Program-made: the position numbers and the translations under genes
Notes under the pieces: model-generated
Told to the model about the DNA's origin: nothing
The model's input: only the letters and a program-made list of their open reading frames with translations
Database searches by the model: none
Part shown: positions 16,910-25,787 of the stretch, in pieces
Position numbering within the stretch: position 1 is the first letter of the stretch
Layout: each line of letters begins with the position of its first letter
DNA from: GCA-2861595 sp035525365
GTDB taxonomy: Bacteria; Actinomycetota; Acidimicrobiia; Acidimicrobiales; GCA-2861595
Assembly: GCA_035525365.1 (NCBI GenBank)
Contig: DATLEK010000076.1
Coordinates: forward strand, 1-64,000
Length of the DNA stretch: 64,000 nucleotides
Reading direction: 5' to 3'

Positions 16910-19900
16910 ATGGCCATGGCCCCGGAACGCATGGGAATCGGCATCCGCCGCCACTTCACCACCGAGGGGATCGATCCCTACGACGAGGTCACTTGGGAAC
17001 GCCGGGACGCCCGCATCACCAACTTCCGGGACGGCACCGTCGCCTTCGAGCAACTCGGCGTGGAGGTGCCGTCCACCTGGAGCGTGAACGCCACCAACAT
17101 CCTGGCCCAGAAGTACTTCCGGGGGCAGCTGGGCACCCCGGAGCGGGAGTGGTCGCTCAAGCAGGTGGCCGACCGGGTGGTCGACACCATCACGGCATGG
17201 GGCACCAAGGACGGCTACTTCGTCGACACCGACGAGGCCAAGGCGTTCAGCGCCGAGCTCAAGTACATGATCATCAACCAGCGGGCCGCCTTCAACTCGC
17301 CGGTCTGGTTCAACATCGGCGTCAAGGGCGTACCAGCCCAGGCGTCGGCGTGCCAGCCGTACCACGCGCTGGTCAGCACGCCGGATGGTCTCGTACCGAT
17401 CGGCCGGCTCGTCGAGAAGAACGCCATAGGCAGCAAGGTCTTCGACGCGCACGGGCTCACGAAGGTGGTCGCGGTCAAGGCCAACGGCACCAAGCCGGTG
17501 CTGAGGATCCACACCAAGGCCGGCCTCACGCTCGATGTCACGCCCGATCACCTGGTCTGGCGAGCATCGCGGCGCACCGGCTTCGTCGAGGCGGGCCAGC
17601 TCAAGGCAGGTGACAGGCTGGAGTGGCACCGCACCGAGTCCCACGGTGCCGGCGAGATCACCTCGCTCGCCGTGGCCGAGGCAGCGCTGGCCGGCTGGCT
17701 TCAGTCGGACGGCTTCGTCGGCCAGTACAAAGGAACCAACCGCTCGCTCACCATCGAGGCGATGACGGTCACGCCGGCCGAGCACGAGTGGGTGCTTCGG
17801 GCCATTGACACCGTGTTCCCGGATGTCCACCGCCACATCCGCTGCGTCGAGACGCAGGACAAGACGCTCGACTGTCGTCGCATCCGGCTCTACGGCGTAG
17901 GACTTTACGACTTCGTCAGCCGGTGGGGCCTGCGCGCACGTGGCACCGAGATGGAACTGCCTGAGCCCCTGTTCACAGCTCCGCTTCCCGTCGTTGCCGC
18001 CTACCTGAGGAGCCTGTTCCAGGCCGAGGGGTACGTGTCCACGAAGGAACGTTCAGCGTTGATCGGCTTCGACATGATCTCCGAGCGCGTGGTGCGCGGA
18101 GTGCAGCAGCTCCTCTTGCGCTTCGGCATCTTCTCGCGGCTGCGGTTCAAGGGGGATTCCCGTGCCGACCGCAAGGGGTGCTGGCATCTGGCCATCCAGG
18201 TCGCCGGCGATCGCCGGCGGTTCGCGGACGAGATCGGCTTCATCGACCCTCGCAAGGCGGCCAAGGTCGAAGCGTCGTTCGACATTCCCGGTCTCGCCGC
18301 GTTCCCGACCAAGAGCCTGGAGATCTCGAAGATCGAGGATCTCGGCGAGATGGAGGTCTACGACATCCAGACCGAGTCGGGCGAGTACCTGAGCGGCAAC
18401 CTCCGAGTCCACAACTGTTTCATCCTGGCCGTCGACGACCGCATGGACGCCATCCTCGACTGGTACAAGGAGGAGGGCACGATTTTCAAGGGCGGCTCGG
18501 GCTCCGGCATCAACCTCTCAAAGATCCGCAGCTCCAAGGAGCACCTCAACGGCGGGGGCACGGCTTCGGGTCCGGTCAGCTTCATGCGCGGCGCCGACGC
18601 CTCGGCCGGCACCATCAAGTCGGGCGGCAAAACCCGGCGGGCGGCCAAGATGGTGATCCTCAACGCTGACCACCCTGATGTGGAGGACTTCATCTGGTGC
18701 AAGGCCATCGAGGAGCGCAAGGCCCGCGTGCTGCGCGACGCCGGCTTCGACATGGACCTCGACGGAAAGGACAGCCACTCCACCCAGTACCAGAACGCCA
18801 ACAACTCGGTGCGGGTCACCGACGAGTTCATGCAGGCCGTGGTCGACGACGGCGACTGGCACATGCGTGCGGTGAAGACCGGAGAGGTGCTGCGCAAGGT
18901 CAAGGCGCGCGACCTCATGCGCCAGATCGCCCTGTCCACTTGGGAGTGCGCCGACCCCGGCATGCAGTTCGACACCACCATCAACCGCTGGCACACCGCC
19001 GCCAACACCGACCGTATCAACGCCTCGAACCCCTGCTGCTTCGTCGGGGACACCCTCGTCGACACCGAGGACGGGCTCCTGCCCTTCGAGCTCCTGTACA
19101 AGATGGCCGACGCCGGCCAGGCGCTCCCGATGGCGCTCTCCTATGACCTGAGTGCGCGGAAGCGCACGGTCAAGAGGATCAACCGCGTGTGGATTGCCGG
19201 TCGTGCGGATCGTCTCGTGCGGGTGCGTACCGAGAGCGGACTCGTCCTGGAGTGCACCCCGGAGCACCGATTCCTCACCGAGGAGGGCTGCTGGGTGGAG
19301 GCACAAGCACTTCAGCCCGAGATGGTGCTCATGGGTCCTGACACCGACTCCGTGCTGGAGATCGAGCATGTTCAGCTGGCGGAAGCCGTGCCCGTTTACG
19401 ACCTGGAGATCGACGGCACCCACAACTTCGCCGTCAGCAGCGCTGGCGAAGGCGAGGCGGCCTCGGTGTTCGTGCACAACTCCGAGTACATGCACCTGGA
19501 CAACTCGGCATGCAACCTGGCCAGCCTCAACCTGCTGCGGTTCCTCAATGATGACGGGAGCTTCGACACCGAAGGGTTCAAGGCGGGGGTCGAGGTGCTT
19601 TTCACCGCCCAGGAGATCCTCGTTGGCAACGCCGACTACCCCACCGAGAAGATCGCCGAGACCACGCGGAAGTTCCGCCAGCTTGGGATCGGATATGCGA
19701 ACCTCGGTGCCCTCCTCATGGCCCAGGGCATGGCCTACGACTCCGACGAGGGGCGGCAGCTGGCATCGGCAATCACCGCGCTGATGACCGGCCACGCCTA
19801 TGCCACCTCGGCCCGCACGGCGGCCCGCATGGGGCCCTTTGCCGGCTACCACGAGAACGCCGAGCACATGTTGAAGGTGCTGCGCATGCACCGCGACGAG

Positions 19901-21217
19901 GTAGCCAAGATCGACGAGGAGGCCGTCCCCACCGATCTGCTGTCAGCGGCCCAGGAGGCATGGGACGCAGCGGTGGAGCTGGGGGAGGCCTACGGCGTTC
20001 GCAACTCCCAGGCTTCGGTCCTGGCCCCAACTGGCACTATTGGCCTTCTTATGGACTGTGACACTACTGGAATCGAGCCGGAGCTCGGGCTGGTGAAGAT
20101 GAAGAAGCTGGTCGGTGGCGGCACGATGTCGATCGTCAACCACACGGTGCCCCGCGCCCTGACCCGTCTCGGCTACTCCAAAGACCAGGTCGACGACATC
20201 ATCGCCTACATCGACACCAACAAATCCATCCTGGGCGCGCCGCACCTGGCGGCCGAGCATCTCAGCGTGTTTGCCTGTTCGATGGGGGACCACACCATCC
20301 ACCACAGCGGCCACATCCGCATGATGGGCGCCGTGCAGCCCTTTATCTCGGGAGCTATTTCCAAAACAGTTAACCTTCCGGAGGACGCCACCGTCGACGA
20401 GGTGGAGCAGCTCCACATCGACGCTTGGAAGCTCGGCATCAAGGCCGTGGCCATCTACCGGGACAACTGCAAGGTGGCCCAGCCCCTGTCCACGGTGAAG
20501 AAGGAGCAGCCATTGTCCGAGGCCCAGGCTCACGATCAGGAGCTGGCCGTCAAGGTGGCGGTACTGGAGGACGCCCTGGAACGTCAGACGACGGTGGTCG
20601 TAAAGCAGCCCATCCGGGAGCGGTTGCCCCGGCGCCGACGGTCCTACACCTTCGCCTTCCGCGTATCCGACTGCGAGGGCTACGTCACCGTCGGCGAGTA
20701 CGAGGACGGCCGTCCCGGCGAGGTGTTCATGAAGGTGTCCAAGCAGGGATCCACCCTGGCCGGGGTGATGGACGCCTTCTCCATCTCGGTGTCGCTCGGC
20801 CTTCAGCACGGCGTGCCGCTCAAGACCTACGTGAGCAAGTTCACCAACATGCGCTTCGAGCCGGCGGGCATGACCGATGACGCCGATCTGCGCATCGCCT
20901 CCTCCCTGGTGGACTACATCTTCCGCCGGCTGGCCGTCGACTACCTCGCCTTCGAGGAGCGGGCCGAGCTGGGCATCCTTACCAGCGGCGAGCGGACCCA
21001 GCCCACCCTCCCCGGCGTGGACGAGGCCGCCACCCCGTCGTTCGGCACCGTCGAGCCGCTCGGCCTCGAGGAGCCTGACGTCAAGGTGATCGATATCCGG
21101 TCGTCACAGCCGGTCAACAAGGATGCCCCGTTCTGCTACTCGTGCGGCAACGAGATGCAGCGCGCCGGCAGTTGCTACGTGTGCTCCAGCTGCGGCGCCA
21201 CCAGCGGCTGCTCTTGA
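16910..21217 (+). CDS. nrdJ: B12-dependent class II ribonucleotide reductase with two inteins
   Basis: The 1435-aa precursor makes deoxyribonucleotides with adenosylcobalamin. Removing two inteins (residues 148-502 and 710-857) leaves about 932 aa, normal for NrdJ. The spliced protein has CFILAVDD, whose Cys503 corresponds to one half of the active-site disulphide. It also has NPC|SEYMHLDNSACNL, with radical Cys709, Glu859 and partner Cys868, and a C-terminal zinc/redox tail, CYSCGNEM to SGCS. Both inteins interrupt the catalytic core, so the enzyme is inactive until spliced. The ATG follows AGGAGG by nine bases. Confidence 0.95.
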   Translation: MAMAPERMGIGIRRHFTTEGIDPYDEVTWERRDARITNFRDGTVAFEQLGVEVPSTWSVNATNILAQKYFRGQLGTPEREWSLKQVADRVVDTITAWGTKDGYFVDTDEAKAFSAELKYMIINQRAAFNSPVWFNIGVKGVPAQASACQPYHALVSTPDGLVPIGRLVEKNAIGSKVFDAHGLTKVVAVKANGTKPVLRIHTKAGLTLDVTPDHLVWRASRRTGFVEAGQLKAGDRLEWHRTESHGAGEITSLAVAEAALAGWLQSDGFVGQYKGTNRSLTIEAMTVTPAEHEWVLRAIDTVFPDVHRHIRCVETQDKTLDCRRIRLYGVGLYDFVSRWGLRARGTEMELPEPLFTAPLPVVAAYLRSLFQAEGYVSTKERSALIGFDMISERVVRGVQQLLLRFGIFSRLRFKGDSRADRKGCWHLAIQVAGDRRRFADEIGFIDPRKAAKVEASFDIPGLAAFPTKSLEISKIEDLGEMEVYDIQTESGEYLSGNLRVHNCFILAVDDRMDAILDWYKEEGTIFKGGSGSGINLSKIRSSKEHLNGGGTASGPVSFMRGADASAGTIKSGGKTRRAAKMVILNADHPDVEDFIWCKAIEERKARVLRDAGFDMDLDGKDSHSTQYQNANNSVRVTDEFMQAVVDDGDWHMRAVKTGEVLRKVKARDLMRQIALSTWECADPGMQFDTTINRWHTAANTDRINASNPCCFVGDTLVDTEDGLLPFELLYKMADAGQALPMALSYDLSARKRTVKRINRVWIAGRADRLVRVRTESGLVLECTPEHRFLTEEGCWVEAQALQPEMVLMGPDTDSVLEIEHVQLAEAVPVYDLEIDGTHNFAVSSAGEGEAASVFVHNSEYMHLDNSACNLASLNLLRFLNDDGSFDTEGFKAGVEVLFTAQEILVGNADYPTEKIAETTRKFRQLGIGYANLGALLMAQGMAYDSDEGRQLASAITALMTGHAYATSARTAARMGPFAGYHENAEHMLKVLRMHRDEVAKIDEEAVPTDLLSAAQEAWDAAVELGEAYGVRNSQASVLAPTGTIGLLMDCDTTGIEPELGLVKMKKLVGGGTMSIVNHTVPRALTRLGYSKDQVDDIIAYIDTNKSILGAPHLAAEHLSVFACSMGDHTIHHSGHIRMMGAVQPFISGAISKTVNLPEDATVDEVEQLHIDAWKLGIKAVAIYRDNCKVAQPLSTVKKEQPLSEAQAHDQELAVKVAVLEDALERQTTVVVKQPIRERLPRRRRSYTFAFRVSDCEGYVTVGEYEDGRPGEVFMKVSKQGSTLAGVMDAFSISVSLGLQHGVPLKTYVSKFTNMRFEPAGMTDDADLRIASSLVDYIFRRLAVDYLAFEERAELGILTSGERTQPTLPGVDEAATPSFGTVEPLGLEEPDVKVIDIRSSQPVNKDAPFCYSCGNEMQRAGSCYVCSSCGATSGCS
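17351..18415 (+). mobile_element. Intein 1 of NrdJ, with LAGLIDADG homing endonuclease
   Basis: This in-frame 355-aa insert begins with Cys (CQPYHALVSTPDG, splicing block A) and contains TPDHLVW (block B with the TxxH-type His). It ends VHN before extein Cys503. Two dodecapeptide motifs, LAGWLQSDG (residues 260-268) and LRSLFQAEG (366-374), mark a LAGLIDADG homing endonuclease. The acidic Asp and Glu are retained, so the endonuclease may still be active. The insertion point is directly before the redox cysteine of the reductase, a highly conserved site. Confidence 0.92.
19037..19480 (+). other. Intein 2 of NrdJ, mini-intein
   Basis: This 148-aa insert starts CFVGDTLVDTEDG and contains CTPEHRFLTEEG (block B). 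It has YDLEIDGTHNFAV (block F) and ends VFVHN before Ser858. There is no endonuclease domain, so it is a mini-intein that can splice but not home. It lies between the radical cysteine Cys709 and Glu859 of the NPCSE motif. Its first Cys directly follows the catalytic Cys, giving a CC pair. Confidence 0.92.
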
Positions 21218-21300
21218 TGTGGACGGAGTAGAAGGCCTGCGGAGGCTTGGCAAAGGTGCCTCGGACGGCCAATCCACTGGTCGTGGTCCGGAGGATCAGG

Positions 21301-21315
21301 AATTGACGGTCAATT
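21301..21315. promoter_or_regulatory. 15-bp dyad upstream of the reverse transcriptase
   Basis: AATTGAC and its inverse GTCAATT flank a single central G. The site ends 11 bases before the reverse transcriptase start and is AT-rich compared with the surroundings. It is a plausible repressor operator, or a transcript-end structure for nrdJ. Confidence 0.4.
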
Positions 21316-21326
21316 GATGAGGAGCA

Positions 21327-21974
21327 GTGGTGAAGGCAGCCTTTTTCGAAGACGATGAGCTGACGGCATCTTTGCTCGCCGGAGGTACTTGGAGCGCCAA
21401 CCGAGATCTTCCCGATGTAGTTAAATGGGTGGACCTAATGAGCTTCCCTTCGGAGGTTCTGCCGATACTCAGATCCCGCTTAGACGCGTCCACTGCCCCC
21501 GGTGCTACCCAGCAGTTCCCGATTCCGAAGGAGGGTGCCGGTAGCCAGCGTTCTGTGACCATAAGCGATCCCTATGACGAACTTATCTACCGCTGCCTGA
21601 CGGGTCGCATTGTCACCGCGATCGACAACACTCTTGGCGATGAGGTGAAGTCGTACCGCTTATCTTCGCCAGCACCGGGTTGGAGATTTCGCCACTACCG
21701 CTATGGCGATGGCGAGCGTCGGGAGGACGGCCTGCGCTTCATAGAGTCCGGCATGTTTGGCGCCTTCGGTGTCATGGACGTGCGCCAGTACTACCCATCG
21801 ATCAGCATTGCTGGCCTTGCGGCGGTCTTGGACCGGATCGGTGCTCCATCGTGCGATGTGACAGCATTGGTGACCTACCTCCAGGATTGGGTTGAGGTCT
21901 GGGGGCGTACGGGGGCTTCCCATCGGCTTCGAGTCTTCTGGGGTTCTGGGAAACGCCATGCTGGTGCCGCTTGA
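21327..21974 (+). CDS. Reverse transcriptase, N-terminal part (frameshifted)
   Basis: The GTG at 21327 or 21330 follows GAGGAG. Up to about residue 191 the product looks like the fingers and first palm segment of a reverse transcriptase: RSVTISDPYDELIYRCL (fingers region) and VMDVRQYYPSI, the motif with the first catalytic Asp. After about 21900 the frame runs into non-coding-like sequence, while the continuing palm motifs appear in the +1 frame at 21892-22827. The likely slip is at one of two G5 runs (21901-21905 or 21911-21915); one G fewer gives a continuous 498-499-aa protein. The base composition is lower in GC than its neighbours, suggesting horizontal transfer. Confidence 0.75.
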   Translation: MVKAAFFEDDELTASLLAGGTWSANRDLPDVVKWVDLMSFPSEVLPILRSRLDASTAPGATQQFPIPKEGAGSQRSVTISDPYDELIYRCLTGRIVTAIDNTLGDEVKSYRLSSPAPGWRFRHYRYGDGERREDGLRFIESGMFGAFGVMDVRQYYPSISIAGLAAVLDRIGAPSCDVTALVTYLQDWVEVWGRTGASHRLRVFWGSGKRHAGAA

Positions 21975-22827
21975 CTCTGCTCTTCGTGCGTCGGGCACCC
22001 ACTTCAGTCGTTACACGGACGACATTCATCTGTACCTCGACGACCGAGGTGCTTGGCCGGCTACACGGGATCTCGTCATTGCCACCTTGGGCCAACTCGG
22101 CTTGGAGGCCAACGAAAGAAAGACCAGGTGTGTGCTCACACAGGCAGTGGCCCGTCGAGCGGCCGGGCATGACCCTGAGGTGGCCCGACTCTTCGTTGCG
22201 TTGAGACAGAAGGAACCTTCGGTGGGCACGCAGGTCAAGGCCATGTTTGATCGTGATTCTGTGTCCGCAGACCCAGACGGGCGCCGGATTCGGTTTGCAC
22301 TTGGGGTTTTTCGTCGGTTCGGCGACGATCACGCGCTCAGAGCGCTGATGGACCGGCCGGTGCTGTTCTCATACGGTGCTCCGGCCTGGGGCCGCTACAT
22401 CAGTCAGATGCGCAGGGAGGGTAAGTGCGATCAGGACTGGCTCCTCGAAGTGGCCTCCGTACCAACCACGACACCGTCGGCTTGTCTCCAATTCCACGCC
22501 CTCCGCGCACTTGGCTGCGCCGGTCGCCTGTCGAAGGATGCCGTTGTCCGAATTCAAGAGCTGGCTACGTCCCGTTCCCCCGGCTGGGGGCCGGTTAAGG
22601 TCGCCGCGGCTGACGCCTGGGCACGCTCCGACGGCTGGAAAGCTGGTAGTGCGGTGGACGCGGCCTTGTCAGCCGGTGACATCTCGCATCAACGCGCGCT
22701 GGCTCTGTCCCTGCGGCACGGATGCGAGAACAAGAAGCGGCGCCGCGCGTTTCGGAAGCTCCGAACGTTGCCCGGCTGCCGGCCGGCGGTCGCCTGGATG
22801 GACGCTGGCTGCCCACCTGTCCCCTAA
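21892..22827 (+). CDS. Reverse transcriptase, palm/C-terminal part (frameshifted)
   Basis: This frame carries GLPIGFESSGVLGNAML (template-grip motif) and FSRYTDDIHLYLDD, where YTDD is the catalytic YXDD box, then GLEANERKTRCVL (thumb-side motif). The last 220 residues are mainly helical with HEAT-like spacing and have no recognised domain. The GLPIG and YTDD forms and the lack of maturase or integrase domains favour the Abi/UG group of bacterial reverse transcriptases, many of which act in phage defence; this is an inference. It lies 240 bases before hsdM. The real start belongs to the upstream frame. Confidence 0.75.
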   Translation: MRSGGVRGLPIGFESSGVLGNAMLVPLDSALRASGTHFSRYTDDIHLYLDDRGAWPATRDLVIATLGQLGLEANERKTRCVLTQAVARRAAGHDPEVARLFVALRQKEPSVGTQVKAMFDRDSVSADPDGRRIRFALGVFRRFGDDHALRALMDRPVLFSYGAPAWGRYISQMRREGKCDQDWLLEVASVPTTTPSACLQFHALRALGCAGRLSKDAVVRIQELATSRSPGWGPVKVAAADAWARSDGWKAGSAVDAALSAGDISHQRALALSLRHGCENKKRRRAFRKLRTLPGCRPAVAWMDAGCPPVP

Positions 22828-23067
22828 GAACTCGGCGTGGGTTGCTCATTAGTTTCCCGAAGGGGCATTGCGGCCGCCTGCTACCCAGAACGATGGGTCG
22901 AGTTCACGGCATGACCGACCAGTTCTCCGGCGTATTCTGCAGTTCCGGGCCTGGTCAAGCTGGCAGCTGGAAGCAGAGAAATCGAATGACGCCACCAGAA
23001 GCAAGGCTTTGCCAACAACGTCAGCTTCATGTGCTCCACTGGGAACTTGCCGAAGGAGGGTCGGGTC

Positions 23068-24603
23068 GTGCTGACTGGTGAGCTGCGATCCCAGATCGAC
23101 GGGATCTGGAACTCGTTCTGGTCGGGCGGTATTTCCAACCCGCTCGAAGTGATGGAGCAGCTCACCTACCTTCTGTTCCTGAAGCGCCTCGACGACCTCC
23201 AGACGCTCGAGGAGAACAAGGCCAACCGTCTTGGCGGATCGGTCGAGCGCACGATCTTCCCCGGCGGCACCGACGAGAGAGGCCGGTCGTACGCCGACTA
23301 CAGGTGGAGCCGGTTCAAGAACATGGCGCCGGCGGAGATGTTCACCGTCGTCGGAGAGCACATCTTCCCGTTCCTGCGCACCCTCGGCGGCGAGGGCTCC
23401 ACCTACGCCACCCACATGCGGGATGCCCGGTTCACCATTCCTACCGCCGGCCTGCTTCAGAAGGCCGTAGACGGGCTCGACGGCGTACCGATGGTCGATC
23501 GAGACACCAAGGGCGACGTCTACGAGTACATGCTGTCGAAGATCGCCACGGCTGGGCAGAACGGGCAGTTCCGCACGCCACGCCACATCATCGGCCTCAT
23601 GGTGGAGATGACCGCGCCGACGCCGACTGATGTCATCTGCGATCCGGCCTGCGGCACATGCGGCTACCTGGTCGCCGCTGGCGAGTACATCCGGAACAAC
23701 CATCCCGAGGCCCTGCGCGACAAGAAGCTGAACCGGCACTTCCACGAGGAGATGTTCAACGGCTTCGACTTCGACAACACCATGCTGCGCATCGGCAGCA
23801 TGAACATGCTCCTACACGGCGTCGAGCGTCCGGACATCCGATACAAGGACTCCCTCGCGGAGGAGCACGGCGCCGAGATCGAGGCCTACTCGCTGATCCT
23901 GGCCAACCCGCCCTTCGCCGGGAGCCTCGACTACGAGAACGTCGCCAAGGACCTCCTCCAGGTCGTCAAGACCAAGAAGACCGAGTTGCTCTTTCTCGCT
24001 CTCTTCCTCCGTCTCCTCAAGCCCGGCGGCCGCGCCGCGATCATCGTCCCCGACGGGGTCCTGTTCGGCTCCACCAAAGCCCACAAGGAGCTGCGTCGCA
24101 TACTCGTCGAGGACCAGAAACTGGACGGCATCGTCAAGCTCCCCAGCGGCGTCTTCAAGCCCTACGCCGGCGTGTCCACCGCCATCGTTCTGTTCACCAA
24201 GACGAACTCCGGCGGCACCGACCACGTCTGGTTCTACGACCTCCAGGCCGATGGCCGCAGCCTCGACGACAAGCGCACCGAACTCCTCCCGCCGGCCAAG
24301 CTTGGTGCCACCCCGGCCGAGCCGCTGACGGTGGAGGAGCATGTCAAGAACAACCTGCCCGATGCCCTCGCCCGCTGGCAGGAGCGCGACGGCACTGAGC
24401 TCGACCGCTCCCGCACCGAGCAGAGCTTCTGCGTCCCCAGGGCCGACATCGTGGCCAAGGGGTACGACCTCAGCATCAACCGCTACAAGGGCCTCGTCCA
24501 CGATGACATCGAGCACCGGGACCCGCGAGAGATCCTCAAGGAGCTTGCCATATTGGAAGACGAGATCCGACAAGGCATCGTCGACCTGGAGGCGATGCTG
24601 TGA
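23068..24603 (+). CDS. hsdM: Type I restriction-modification DNA methyltransferase subunit
   Basis: The product methylates adenine in the target sequence and is the core of the type I complex. It has an N-terminal helical domain (LRSQIDGIWNSFWSGG), a SAM-binding motif DPACGTCGYLVAAGEY (usually GTGG, here GTCG) and the catalytic NPPF motif at about residue 280. I chose the GTG at 23068 because AAGGAGG sits eight bases upstream; an ATG at 23029 is in frame. At 511 aa it has the usual size. The stop overlaps the hsdS start as GTGA. Confidence 0.93.
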   Translation: MLTGELRSQIDGIWNSFWSGGISNPLEVMEQLTYLLFLKRLDDLQTLEENKANRLGGSVERTIFPGGTDERGRSYADYRWSRFKNMAPAEMFTVVGEHIFPFLRTLGGEGSTYATHMRDARFTIPTAGLLQKAVDGLDGVPMVDRDTKGDVYEYMLSKIATAGQNGQFRTPRHIIGLMVEMTAPTPTDVICDPACGTCGYLVAAGEYIRNNHPEALRDKKLNRHFHEEMFNGFDFDNTMLRIGSMNMLLHGVERPDIRYKDSLAEEHGAEIEAYSLILANPPFAGSLDYENVAKDLLQVVKTKKTELLFLALFLRLLKPGGRAAIIVPDGVLFGSTKAHKELRRILVEDQKLDGIVKLPSGVFKPYAGVSTAIVLFTKTNSGGTDHVWFYDLQADGRSLDDKRTELLPPAKLGATPAEPLTVEEHVKNNLPDALARWQERDGTELDRSRTEQSFCVPRADIVAKGYDLSINRYKGLVHDDIEHRDPREILKELAILEDEIRQGIVDLEAML

Positions 24604-25787
24604 CAGCGAGAGTCGTGATCGGCAGACTCGTAGACCCAGTCTGCAAGGTCGCTCCCGCCCGCCGGTGGCCAGACGGCACCTTCACGTACGTTGACATCGC
24701 GTCGGTCAACCAGGCATCGAAGGAGATCGCGGGGCCGCATCGCGTTGGCAGCGACGAGGCACCGAGTAGGGCGCGACAACTCGTTTCAGCTGGAGATGTT
24801 CTCGTGGCCACTGTCCGCCCCAACTTGAATGCAGTTGCATTGGTTCCCCGCTGGCTCGATGGAGCAGTGGCATCGACAGGCTTCGCCGTACTTCGACCCC
24901 GGGCAGGAGTGGTTGACTCCCGCTACCTGTTCCACTGGGTCCGCAGTCCGTCCTTTATCGGCGAGATGACAAGACGAGCCACCGGAGCGAGCTACCCCGC
25001 GGTATCCGATCGGATCGTCAAGGCTTCGGAGCTCCCGCTGCCGCCAATCGAGGAGCAACGGCGGATCGCCGCAGTACTGGACCAAGCCGACGAGCTGCGA
25101 TCGAAGCGCCGGGACTCGTTTGCACTTGTGGACTCGCTCAATGAGGCGATCTTCCTTGACATGTTCGGTGACCCGGCGGTCAACAACCGGGGCTATCCAA
25201 CAGGCCCGTTGGGGGACATCGCACTCAAGTTCTCGGATGGCCCGTTCGGCTCCAACCTCAAGTCGTCCCACTATGTCGAATCTGGCGTTCGGGTCGTTCG
25301 ACTCCAGAACATCGGTGTAGGCCGCTTCGTCGACGACGATGCTGCTTACATCTCGGAGGATCACTTCACCGCACTACGAAAGCATGAATGTCTTCCTGGT
25401 GACGTTCTGGTGGGGACCCTTGGTGATCCGAATCTCCGGGCGTGCACACAACCGCCGTGGCTACAACAAGCGCTCAACAAGGCCGACTGCGTGCAGGTCA
25501 GGGTTGACCCGTCGCGGGCAACTTCCGGGTGGCTAACCGCTTTGTTGAATCACCCGTCTACTGAGCGGCTCGCTCAAGGTCTCGTGCTCGGGCAGACAAG
25601 AGCCCGGATCAGTATGGGGCGTCTCCGGACGCTCGTGGTTCCGGTCCCGCCTATCGAGGATCAGCGGCTGTTCAGCCTGAAAACGGTCGCAGTCGAGCGT
25701 CAGCGGCACCGGGTTGGCCGCTCATCGGAGGAGTTCGACGGCCTCTTCGCCTCCCTCCAGCACCGGGCGTTCGCGGGAACCCTGTGA
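24600..25787 (+). CDS. hsdS: Type I restriction-modification specificity subunit
   Basis: The 395-aa protein sets the DNA target for methylation and cleavage. It has two target-recognition domains, each followed by a conserved helical region: LPLPPIEEQRRIAAVLDQADELRSKR after the first half and VPVPPIEDQRLFSLKTV after the second. This duplication is standard for HsdS. The recognition domains are AT-richer and poorly conserved, as expected for a fast-changing specificity gene. It is coupled by GTGA overlaps on both sides. Confidence 0.92.
   Translation: MTARVVIGRLVDPVCKVAPARRWPDGTFTYVDIASVNQASKEIAGPHRVGSDEAPSRARQLVSAGDVLVATVRPNLNAVALVPRWLDGAVASTGFAVLRPRAGVVDSRYLFHWVRSPSFIGEMTRRATGASYPAVSDRIVKASELPLPPIEEQRRIAAVLDQADELRSKRRDSFALVDSLNEAIFLDMFGDPAVNNRGYPTGPLGDIALKFSDGPFGSNLKSSHYVESGVRVVRLQNIGVGRFVDDDAAYISEDHFTALRKHECLPGDVLVGTLGDPNLRACTQPPWLQQALNKADCVQVRVDPSRATSGWLTALLNHPSTERLAQGLVLGQTRARISMGRLRTLVVPVPPIEDQRLFSLKTVAVERQRHRVGRSSEEFDGLFASLQHRAFAGTL

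Noticed and set aside
21218..21326. Retron-type non-coding RNA before the reverse transcriptase
   Set aside because: The gap is only 109 bases with a weak GAGGC/GCCTC stem; no paired a1/a2 ends or long hairpins are visible.
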